14,721 nucleotides of DNA from NCBI GenBank assembly GCA_002483425.1, contig DLHW01000043.1, positions 33,306-48,026 of the forward strand. Reading direction: 5' to 3'. Shown piece after piece: positions 7,946 through 14,045 of this stretch. Each line of letters opens with the position of its first letter. Position 1 is the first letter of the stretch. This DNA comes from Methylococcaceae bacterium UBA7658 (GTDB lineage: Bacteria; Pseudomonadota; Gammaproteobacteria; Methylococcales; Methylomonadaceae). The translations under genes were made by a program, and so were the position numbers. The notes beneath the pieces were generated by a model. It was given only the letters and a program-made list of their open reading frames with translations, was not told the DNA's origin and searched no databases.

Positions 7946-8550
7946 AAGGAGATTGCCGTGTTTATAGCCCGTACAACGGGAAGTGCTAATGTGCCGGTGC
8001 TGACAGTGATGCCGAATTCCGCTAGTTGGGTCACTTTTAAATCCCGGAAGCCGCAGGTATTGATGTGCTCGAATGGCGTTAAGTCCATATTATTGTTAAG
8101 ACTGATGCCGTGGTAAGAGCTGTTGTTTTTGATCCGTAACCCGATAGAGCCGATTTTTTTGTCATTGATGTAAACGCCCGGCGCTTCGGGTTTGGCAACC
8201 GCTGTTAAACCGAATTGATTTAAGGCGGTAATCATTGACTGTTCCAATAACGTGACCAATTGCCTTATATTTAGTTTCAAGCGTTTGATGTCGAGCAAAG
8301 GATAAATGACCAATTGACCGGGGCCGTGATAAGTCACTTGCCCGCCGCGATCACATTGTATGACAGGTACGACGCCTGGGTCGAGTAAGTGTTCGCGCTT
8401 GCCGTTCAAACCTAAAGTGTAGACAGGTAAATGTTCGAGCACCCAAATTTCATCGGGCGTTTCATTCGTGCGTTCTAGTGTGAATTGCTGCATAGCATGC
8501 CAGATGTCTTCATAAGGTTGCAGGCCAAATTCTCGAATGATGACAGGCAT
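7942..8550 (-). CDS. lipB: Octanoyl-[acyl-carrier-protein]:protein N-octanoyltransferase LipB
   Basis: LipB moves octanoyl from acyl carrier protein to the lipoyl-domain lysine of target enzymes, forming the substrate used by LipA next to it. The protein has 202 residues, which is typical. Visible signatures are RGGQVTYHGPGQLVIYPL (68-85), the substrate-binding GVYINDKKIGSIG segment with catalytic K132, and the nucleophile C166 in INTCG. The stop overlaps the lipA start by 4 nt. The 65-nt gap to ybeD upstream holds no strong promoter or terminator, so it may be co-transcribed with the genes before it. The Shine-Dalgarno at the ATG at 8548-8550 is weak. Confidence 0.97.
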   Translation of the reverse strand: MPVIIREFGLQPYEDIWHAMQQFTLERTNETPDEIWVLEHLPVYTLGLNGKREHLLDPGVVPVIQCDRGGQVTYHGPGQLVIYPLLDIKRLKLNIRQLVTLLEQSMITALNQFGLTAVAKPEAPGVYINDKKIGSIGLRIKNNSSYHGISLNNNMDLTPFEHINTCGFRDLKVTQLAEFGITVSTGTLALPVVRAINTAISL

Positions 8551-8615
8551 CGGTTAGCCGGTTTTTAAGGACGTCTGCGCTAATACGCGGTAAGTTTATA
8601 GTTGCGGCTTAACCT

Positions 8616-8879
8616 TTATAAGGCCATCAATACATTCGGATGACTGGTTAAATCCAGGTAAATCGCATCCAGTTGCGCTTTGCTGGTAGCCTCTATCAAA
8701 ATGGTCACTGCAACGTAGTTGGCGTTTTTACTGGCCCGCGTTGTAACGGCGCGGTCATGCAACTCCGGGACGTGACGCCGGACAATATCCGTCACCAGCA
8801 AATCGAACGAAAGGTTACTCTTCCCCATGACTTTAATAGGGAATTGGCAAGGAAATTCCAGCAGAGTTTCTTCGGTCAT
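8616..8879 (-). CDS. ybeD: DUF493 (YbeD) family protein
   Basis: An 87-residue soluble protein of the YbeD/DUF493 family, which is usually found directly upstream of lipB in gammaproteobacteria. The family has an ACT-like ferredoxin fold, suggesting a small-molecule or allosteric role, but its function is not settled. Recognisable family features are the N-terminal LLEFPCQFPIKVMG segment, the VTTRASKNANYVAVTI central strand region and the C-terminal LDLTSHPNVLMAL. The start overlaps the aminotransferase stop as ATGA, so translation is probably coupled. Nothing looks truncated. Confidence 0.93.
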   Translation of the reverse strand: MTEETLLEFPCQFPIKVMGKSNLSFDLLVTDIVRRHVPELHDRAVTTRASKNANYVAVTILIEATSKAQLDAIYLDLTSHPNVLMAL

Positions 8880-9718
8880 GCCAGTGATTTTTTATAATCT
8901 TGAAAGAGCTTATGAAAAGTCAGCCAAAATGAGCCTGGTTTGCCGTTACCGACTTGCGCGCCATCCAAATCGACAACCGGAATGATTTCTCGCGTGGAAC
9001 TGGTTATCCAGATTTCGCTGGCATTTTTAAGGGCGTCTTTCGAAATCGCTTCTTCACTGCATGGAATAGTATGTTTTCTGGCTAGCTCTAAAATAATATC
9101 CCGGGTTATGCCTGGTAAGATAGCGGGCGTCTTGGGCGGCGTTGTCAACACGCCGTCGATAACGGCGAAAACATTACTGGCCGCGCCTTCCGTCAGATAA
9201 CCGTCTTTGAATAAAATGGCTTCGGCGCAACCTTTTTCAACTGCGGTTTGCCTAAGCAAAACATTGGCTAACAAGGTAATGGCTTTGGTGTCGCATAACT
9301 TCCAGCGGCTATCTTCCATGCTGATGGCTTTGACGCCGTTATCGGGATCGGTATGAGGCGTAATTCCGGAAACCATTGCAAAAACCGTGGGTATTATGGT
9401 CTGAGGAAAAGCATGGTCTCTTTTAGGGGCAGCGCCTCGGGTAATTTGGAGATAAACGGATTGGTCGGCGCCGGGTTTGAGTAAAGGGGTAAGCAAGTCC
9501 CGCCATTGTTCATGGGTATGCGGATTTTGCAGACGAATGGCTTGTAAGCTGTTCGCCAGCCGTTCTAAATGATTTTCGAGCCGGAAAAGCTTGCCAGCGT
9601 AGGCCGGGATGACTTCGTAAACGCCGTCGCCGAACAGAAAACCTCTGTCCATGACGGAGATTTTGGCGTTGGCGAGCGGTAAATACTCGCCGTTGAGATA
9701 AATGGTTTCATTCGGCAT
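8876..9718 (-). CDS. dat: D-amino-acid (D-alanine) aminotransferase, class IV PLP enzyme
   Basis: A class IV PLP aminotransferase of 280 residues, the normal size for D-alanine transaminase. It interconverts D-amino acids and 2-oxo acids, for example D-alanine + 2-oxoglutarate to pyruvate + D-glutamate. Seen in the sequence: DRGFLFGDGVYEVIPAY (24-40), a FRLENHLERL substrate-side segment (45-54), YLQITRGAAPKRDHAFP (89-105), the PLP lysine K145 in DTKAITLLANVL, the TEGAASNVF phosphate-cup region (176-184) with E177, and SSTREIIPVVDLDG (240-253), which favours D-amino-acid transaminase over the branched-chain and 4-amino-4-deoxychorismate lyase branches. It lies one base after the dac stop and overlaps ybeD, so it is embedded in a cell-wall operon. 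It could recycle D-alanine released by the upstream carboxypeptidase. Substrate preference cannot be read from sequence alone. Confidence 0.9.
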   Translation of the reverse strand: MPNETIYLNGEYLPLANAKISVMDRGFLFGDGVYEVIPAYAGKLFRLENHLERLANSLQAIRLQNPHTHEQWRDLLTPLLKPGADQSVYLQITRGAAPKRDHAFPQTIIPTVFAMVSGITPHTDPDNGVKAISMEDSRWKLCDTKAITLLANVLLRQTAVEKGCAEAILFKDGYLTEGAASNVFAVIDGVLTTPPKTPAILPGITRDIILELARKHTIPCSEEAISKDALKNASEIWITSSTREIIPVVDLDGAQVGNGKPGSFWLTFHKLFQDYKKSLA

Positions 9719-9719
9719 G

Positions 9720-10883
9720 TTATTTACCTATCATCCGTAAAGCGCTGTCGTAAAGTTGCCTGAAAATACCGCCTTTTTCGACGTTTTGAAGCGCGACTAA
9801 GTTTTTAGTGGCAATAGTTTCATTGTTAAGCGCAACCGATACCGAGCCAAGTTTCTCGCCCGCTTTGACGGGCGCTAAGATTTCGCTGTTAATCTTTATC
9901 GCGGCTTTAAGATCTTTGTAGCGGCGGCGAGGAATGGTTACGTAAAAATCTTCCGCTAGCCCAACGGGTATATGTTGAATCTCGCCTTTCCAGATTCTTT
10001 GTTCTTGAATGGCTTTTTTACCTTCATAAAGGCGATGAGATTCAAAAAAGCGGAAACCGTAATTGAGCAAGGTTTGATTTTCGTTTGCCCGGGCGTTTTC
10101 GCTTTCAGTGCCCATAACCACGGAAATTAACCGCATGCCATTTCGAAGCGCCGACGCCACTAAGCAATAGCCGGCTTCGTCGGTATGGCCGGTTTTTACC
10201 CCGTCAACCGAACCGTCTCTTGAGAGTAATAAATTACGATTTTTCTGAGTAATTTTGTTATAGGTGAATTCTTTTTGGGAAAACCAAGGGTAATATTGAG
10301 GGAATTCTTTAATGAGCGCCGTGGTAAGAATCGCGAGGTCGCGCGCGGTGGTGTAATGACCATCGCTAGGCAGGCCGTCACTATTTTCAAAATGGCTGTT
10401 AGCCATGCCTAAACGGGCGGCGTGCTGGTTCATCATTTCCGCAAAAGCAGCCTCGTTGCCGCCGACATGTTCGGCAAGGGCTACACTGGCATCGTTGCCG
10501 GATTGGATGATGACCCCTTTAAGCAAGTCTTCAATGTTTACCTGGTCGTTGACTTTGACAAACATTTTGGAACCGCCGGTTTTCCAGGCGTTTTGGCTAA
10601 TAGTTACCTTATCGCCCAGTTTTAAATGGTCATTTTTAATTTCATTGAAGACCACATAAACGGTGAGGATTTTGGTTAAACTAGCAGGTGCAAGTTTGCT
10701 ATCGGCGTTATTTTCGGCTATTACCTTACCGGTATTGAAGTCTTGCAGAATAAAACTGCTGGCGGCTATTGTTGGGACCGAAGGCGTGGTTATATCTGCC
10801 TCTTCGGCATTAGCATTTATTAGTGTGGAACAAAGAAATAAGATTAAAAATAGTTTGGCTTCAAAAGTTTTGAAATAAGTCAT
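9720..10883 (-). CDS. dacA: D-alanyl-D-alanine carboxypeptidase (PBP5/6 family)
   Basis: A low-molecular-mass penicillin-binding protein that removes the terminal D-alanine of peptidoglycan pentapeptides in the periplasm. Its 387 residues match the PBP5/6 family. Residues 1-26 form a signal peptide ending ANA. The three active-site motifs are SLTK (68-71, nucleophile S68), SGN (128-130) and KTG (230-232). The beta-rich C-terminal domain spans about 290-365, and the last residues (372-387) form the amphipathic membrane-anchoring helix usual for PBP5. The orthologue could be called dacA or dacC; the family is certain, the exact symbol is not. The start at 10881-10883 lacks a clear Shine-Dalgarno. 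A candidate extended -10 lies about 40 nt upstream. The aminotransferase gene begins one base after the stop. Confidence 0.95.
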   Translation of the reverse strand: MTYFKTFEAKLFLILFLCSTLINANAEEADITTPSVPTIAASSFILQDFNTGKVIAENNADSKLAPASLTKILTVYVVFNEIKNDHLKLGDKVTISQNAWKTGGSKMFVKVNDQVNIEDLLKGVIIQSGNDASVALAEHVGGNEAAFAEMMNQHAARLGMANSHFENSDGLPSDGHYTTARDLAILTTALIKEFPQYYPWFSQKEFTYNKITQKNRNLLLSRDGSVDGVKTGHTDEAGYCLVASALRNGMRLISVVMGTESENARANENQTLLNYGFRFFESHRLYEGKKAIQEQRIWKGEIQHIPVGLAEDFYVTIPRRRYKDLKAAIKINSEILAPVKAGEKLGSVSVALNNETIATKNLVALQNVEKGGIFRQLYDSALRMIGK

Positions 10884-10904
10884 TTAAATAAGTAAGGAGG
10901 ATAT

Positions 10905-10926
10905 CAATAAAACAATCGTTTTATTG
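10905..10926. repeat. Perfect 9-bp inverted repeat at the dac promoter
   Basis: CAATAAAAC (10905-10913) and GTTTTATTG (10918-10926) form a perfect palindrome around AATC. It covers the expected transcription start of the minus-strand dac promoter and overlaps its -10 element. No U-run follows on either strand. It could be an operator or a 5'-UTR hairpin. Confidence 0.4.
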
Positions 10927-10931
10927 TATCA
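10923..10931 (-). promoter_or_regulatory. Candidate extended -10 promoter for dac-dat-ybeD
   Basis: Read on the minus strand, TGATACAAT (10931 to 10923) matches an extended -10 (TGnTATAAT) with one mismatch. It would start transcription near 10916, about 33 nt before the dac ATG. No good -35 hexamer sits at the right distance, which is tolerated for extended -10 promoters. Transcription could also read in from the rodA-mltB-rlpA genes upstream. Confidence 0.4.
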
Positions 10932-11045
10932 CGGGGATTTTCAAATTCTTTGTTTTGAATGCTGGTTTGAGGAGATTAATAGTGCGTTTGTATAATAAAA
11001 ACTTGCCATTAGGCCGTTTTCTTTCCAGCCGATACAACGCTTGAG

Positions 11046-11074
11046 TTGACATTTTATGAAGGGAGAAAGATAAC
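11046..11074 (+). promoter_or_regulatory. Candidate sigma70 promoter on the plus strand
   Basis: A perfect -35 TTGACA (11046-11051), an optimal 17-nt spacer and a -10 GATAAC (11069-11074, four of six matches). An inverted repeat ATAACG-N7-CGTTAT (11070-11088) overlaps the -10 and could be an operator or an early hairpin. It points away from dac and toward rlpA, so it would drive an antiparallel transcript of about 230 nt up to the hairpin at 11282-11309. Confidence 0.4.
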
Positions 11075-11135
11075 GGCTAATACGTTATAGCTTCAAAAAA
11101 TTCTTTATCAGACTTTTATTAAGGAGCTTCTGAGT

Positions 11136-11207
11136 ATGCTGATTTTATTCATAGCTCGACAAAATAGCCCAAACATAATCAATTACTTAACGTTCGTCCA
11201 AAGCTAG
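11136..11207 (+). CDS. Possible 23-residue small protein
   Basis: An ATG-initiated ORF of 23 codons ending in TAG. AAGGAG (11121-11126), a near-perfect Shine-Dalgarno, ends 9 nt before the ATG. The peptide begins MLILFIARQNSPN and has a short hydrophobic start followed by polar residues. It sits between a candidate plus-strand promoter and a terminator-like hairpin. I do not recognise the peptide, and ORFs this short arise easily by chance. It may equally be a non-coding RNA region. Confidence 0.22.
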   Translation: MLILFIARQNSPNIINYLTFVQS

Positions 11208-11281
11208 CCGAAGGATTTAATCACAGGCGTTTAACCCATTAGCTTGAGTTACGTATCGCCATGGGGATGATAATAATGTTT

Positions 11282-11309
11282 GCGCCCAATGTGAAATTTG
11301 GCGCTTTTT
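11282..11309 (+). terminator. Rho-independent terminator-like hairpin, T-run on the plus strand
   Basis: GCGCC (11282-11286) pairs with GGCGC (11300-11304). The stem extends through AA/TT after one mismatch to a 7-nt loop, and five T follow (11305-11309). It ends only 6 nt from the rlpA stop codon. On the minus strand the same stem follows rlpA, but the sequence after it (AAACATTATT) is not U-rich, so it works best for plus-strand transcripts, perhaps bidirectionally. Confidence 0.5.
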
Positions 11310-11315
11310 GATTTA

Positions 11316-11891
11316 CTAAGAAGTTGAAATGGCTTTAATTTCTACTTTGCCGGTACCTTGGCTATGAATACCAATTCTTTTTGCGGCGGCATAAGAAAGA
11401 TCCAGGACTCTATGATGGGAGTACGGTCCCCGGTCATTGATTCTAACCACAACACTTTTATTATTTTTAAGGTTGGTGACTTGAACGTAGGAATCGATTG
11501 GCAGCGTTTTATGTGCTGCAGTCATTTCGTACATGTTAAATACTTCTCCGGAAGCTGTTTTCTTGCCGTGAAAGCCCGGGCCGTACCAAGAAGCAATGCC
11601 CCTTTTAACATATTGTGCGAGGCGGGGTAATAAGCTCTTCTTTTTTGCTGGCGCGTTATTTTCGGCGTAGTTTTCATTCTTTGCTGTCGGCCATAAGCGG
11701 TCTTTTAAAGCCAAGATCGTTCTGAAGCGCGATTCCGGTGCTTTGATAGTGATAAGTTGTTGTTTAATTTTAGGCGTAGAAGCAATCGGTGTGACAAACG
11801 GGGTATGGATTGTGGTGTCACCGGTTTTTATTTGCTGGCTTGAACACGCGCTCACCGCCAGGATGAACGAAATAAGAATGATCTTTTTCAT
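11316..11891 (-). CDS. rlpA: RlpA-family septal/rod lytic transglycosylase lipoprotein (double-psi beta-barrel)
   Basis: From the chosen ATG (11889-11891) the protein is 191 residues. The N-terminus MKKIILISFILAVSAC is a lipoprotein signal with the lipobox V-S-A-C, lipidated on C16. This decides the start; an in-frame ATG at 11934-11936 would put 15 extra residues before the basic region. Residues about 98-186 are the double-psi beta-barrel, with GIASWYGPGFHGKKTASG, H127 in AAHKTLP and D153 in NDRGP, the positions matching the catalytic pair known in RlpA lytic transglycosylases acting on denuded glycan strands. The barrel ends close to the C-terminus, so the SPOR domain of the E. coli protein is absent and septal targeting by that route is unlikely. 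Its first 74 nt overlap the mltB 3' end in another frame. Confidence 0.93.
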   Translation of the reverse strand: MKKIILISFILAVSACSSQQIKTGDTTIHTPFVTPIASTPKIKQQLITIKAPESRFRTILALKDRLWPTAKNENYAENNAPAKKKSLLPRLAQYVKRGIASWYGPGFHGKKTASGEVFNMYEMTAAHKTLPIDSYVQVTNLKNNKSVVVRINDRGPYSHHRVLDLSYAAAKRIGIHSQGTGKVEIKAISTS

Positions 11892-12900
11892 AGGATGATG
11901 AAAAGCTTGATTGAGAATTAAAATTAGAGATGGCAAGGCTTAGTTGATACACAGCCATTGCATACAGGGGACTTTTGTTGTAGCGGGTAATTACATGAAA
12001 ATTGTTTAAAGCTGCCCATAATTCTTCGCCATTCTCTTGTTTAAAAGCGATAATTTTCGCTTTTTTGGTTGAAAGTAAAGGTGTACTTATGTTTGGGTTT
12101 TCAGCATTAGACTTAATCAAGCTTAAATCTTCCTTAAGAAAAGAAAATGAATTTAGTTTTTGTTGACCTGGTTCACCGATTTTAACTGCGACGGTTTCGT
12201 CTTTTTTCCAGCCGTGTTTGGCTAAATAATTACCAACGCTAGCAATGGCGTCGCCGGGATTATGCCAAATGTCTCTAACATTATCTTTATTAAAATCAAT
12301 AGCATATTCTAAGTAGCTGCTGGGCATGAATTGAGGGATGCCCATGGCGCCGGCATAAGAACCGGTAGGCTGCGTGGGCTCCATGGCTTGTTCGCGGCAC
12401 AGTAATAAAAAATTTTCCAGTTCGCTAAGAAAAAACCGGCTTCTGGGCGGGTAATTAAAAGCTAAGGTAGACAATGCGTCGATGACCCGGTAACTGCCGG
12501 TATGTTTTCCATAATAGGTTTCTACGCCGATGATCGCAACGATAACCTCGGACGGAACGCCGGTTAAGCCCGATACTTCAGCTAGCGTTTCCTTATGATC
12601 GCGCCAGAATTTGACGCCCGCGCTTATTCGAGATTCTGTTAAAAAAATTTTCCGGTATTTATACCAAGGTAAACTTTCGGAAGGTTTGGAGATTTTTTTA
12701 ATAATACTGTCATCGATATAAACCTGATTAAATAAACCGGTTAGATCGTTTTCGTTAAAGCGGTGTTTGTCGCGCATTTCTTGAATAAACTCCGCGACTG
12801 GTTTTTGATCTTTAGCGATGGAGGCGCAAGATAAAATAGTAAAACAATAACAGTAGCTTAAGAGCCTGAGTGTTTTAAAAAAGGCTTTTGGAGTCATCAT
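11818..12900 (-). CDS. mltB: Membrane-bound lytic murein transglycosylase B
   Basis: MltB cleaves peptidoglycan glycan strands to 1,6-anhydro products. The 360-residue length fits. The N-terminus ends its hydrophobic stretch in ILSC (C25), a plausible though not perfect lipobox, so it is probably an outer-membrane lipoprotein. The SLT-like MltB domain carries VAIIGVETYYGKHTG (121-135) with catalytic E127, RSRFFLSELENFLLL, SYAGAMGIPQFMPSSY (181-196) and DIWHNPGDAIASVGNYL (210-226). The canonical family end is around YAMAVYQLSLAI (313-324); the following 35 or so residues, rich in Ser and ending KPANKNR, look non-conserved and run 74 nt into rlpA. It begins 11 nt after the rodA stop; a second ATG codon directly follows the first. 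Confidence 0.95.
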   Translation of the reverse strand: MMTPKAFFKTLRLLSYCYCFTILSCASIAKDQKPVAEFIQEMRDKHRFNENDLTGLFNQVYIDDSIIKKISKPSESLPWYKYRKIFLTESRISAGVKFWRDHKETLAEVSGLTGVPSEVIVAIIGVETYYGKHTGSYRVIDALSTLAFNYPPRSRFFLSELENFLLLCREQAMEPTQPTGSYAGAMGIPQFMPSSYLEYAIDFNKDNVRDIWHNPGDAIASVGNYLAKHGWKKDETVAVKIGEPGQQKLNSFSFLKEDLSLIKSNAENPNISTPLLSTKKAKIIAFKQENGEELWAALNNFHVITRYNKSPLYAMAVYQLSLAISNFNSQSSFSSSYEKDHSYFVHPGGERVFKPANKNR

Positions 12901-12911
12901 TCGAGCCGAGG

Positions 12912-14045
12912 TTAATCCTGGATAAATTTTTTATGGGTGTGGATTGACATGAGAATGCCGAAACCCGCCATTAAGGTGACCACCGAAGTTCCACCGTAAC
13001 TGATCATGGGTAAAGGAACGCCGACGACCGGCAAAACCCCGATCACCATACCGATATTGACGAACACATAAACAAAAAATGTAAATGCTAGACTGCCTGC
13101 CAATAAGCGGCTGAAAGTATCTCCAGCTTGAGTGGCGATATATAAACAGCGCCCGATGATCAATAGATAAAGCGTCAACAGGCCGAGACAGCCGAAAAGG
13201 CCGAATTCTTCGGCGAAAACAGCAAAAATAAAGTCCGTCGAACTTTCGGGTAAAAACTCGAGTTCGGATTGTTTGCTGCCGAGCCAGCCTTTCCCGTAAA
13301 TACCGCCGGAGCCAATCGCTATTTTCGATTGAATAATATGATAGCCTCTACCTAAAGGGTCGGCTTCGGGGTCGAGCAATGTAATAATCCTGGCGCGTTG
13401 ATAATCGTGTAGGGCGTAATTCCAAATAATAGGCGCTAGAGCGGAAATTAAAGCCAGGATGGCCAAGATGAACAGCCAGGATAACCCGGCAAAAAACAGC
13501 ACGGCTGCGCCGGACGCAGCCACTAAGATGGCTGTTCCCAAATCGGGTTGTTTGGCTATTAACAGGGTGGGAATGAGAATAAGAACGCCCGCGATTAGGA
13601 GTTGCTTCGGTCTAGGCGGGAGCACATGATCCGATAAATACCATGAAATCATCATGGGTGTCGTTAACTTAAGCATCTCGGACGGTTGAAAACGAAGAAA
13701 ACCGAGATCCAGCCATCTAGTTGCGCCTTTGCCGGTGTAACCGATGGCAAAAACCGCCAGCAGAAGTAAAACGCCTAGCGAGAATAATAAGGCCGAGTAA
13801 CGTTTGAATTGATACGGATTAACGTGGGCTAGGACAGCCATGAGTAAAAAGGCGAGACCCACGCGAAAAGCTTGTCTTAGTAAGAGATCGACCTCTTGGT
13901 TGCCGGCGCTGTAAAGAATGACAAAGCTCAATAAAGAAACCAGCAGCAGTCCGATTAACAAAGGGACGTCGAGATGGAGTTTTCTTAAGATGCGGCCAAT
14001 CAGGGACGGCGAGTGAAATTGTTCGGGCCGGGTTTCTATTTTCAT
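12912..14045 (-). CDS. rodA: RodA, SEDS peptidoglycan glycosyltransferase of the elongasome
   Basis: A 377-residue polytopic membrane protein of the SEDS family (also called MrdB). It polymerises lipid II into glycan strands together with PBP2 during rod elongation. Many hydrophobic segments are visible (for example 28-46, 60-73, 86-102, 148-164, 171-208, 281-300, 316-345, 353-367). Family signatures are GKGATRWLDLGFLRFQPSE (105-123), AKQPDLGTA (164-172), LEFLPESSTDFIFAVFAEE (262-280) with the conserved catalytic-loop Asp D271, and VPLPMISYGGTS (343-354). The start overlaps the PBP2 stop as ATGA, the usual tight pairing of these two partners. Nothing unusual is seen. Confidence 0.97.
   Translation of the reverse strand: MKIETRPEQFHSPSLIGRILRKLHLDVPLLIGLLLVSLLSFVILYSAGNQEVDLLLRQAFRVGLAFLLMAVLAHVNPYQFKRYSALLFSLGVLLLLAVFAIGYTGKGATRWLDLGFLRFQPSEMLKLTTPMMISWYLSDHVLPPRPKQLLIAGVLILIPTLLIAKQPDLGTAILVAASGAAVLFFAGLSWLFILAILALISALAPIIWNYALHDYQRARIITLLDPEADPLGRGYHIIQSKIAIGSGGIYGKGWLGSKQSELEFLPESSTDFIFAVFAEEFGLFGCLGLLTLYLLIIGRCLYIATQAGDTFSRLLAGSLAFTFFVYVFVNIGMVIGVLPVVGVPLPMISYGGTSVVTLMAGFGILMSIHTHKKFIQD

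Larger units (their letters stand above)
10884..11315. other. 432-nt gap between rlpA and dac, with a possible plus-strand small transcription unit
   Basis: No full-size gene is present. On the minus strand it supplies the dac promoter region. On the plus strand it has a TTGACA-N17-GATAAC promoter-like sequence, two short ORFs with good Shine-Dalgarno sequences (10982-11044, GTG start, 20 codons; 11136-11207, ATG start, 23 codons), and a hairpin with a following T-run that would stop plus-strand transcripts just before rlpA. Confidence 0.6.

Noticed and set aside
11889..11936. Longer RlpA start at 11934-11936
   Set aside because: It would place 15 residues ahead of a textbook lipoprotein signal peptide; the internal Met gives the right n-region length.
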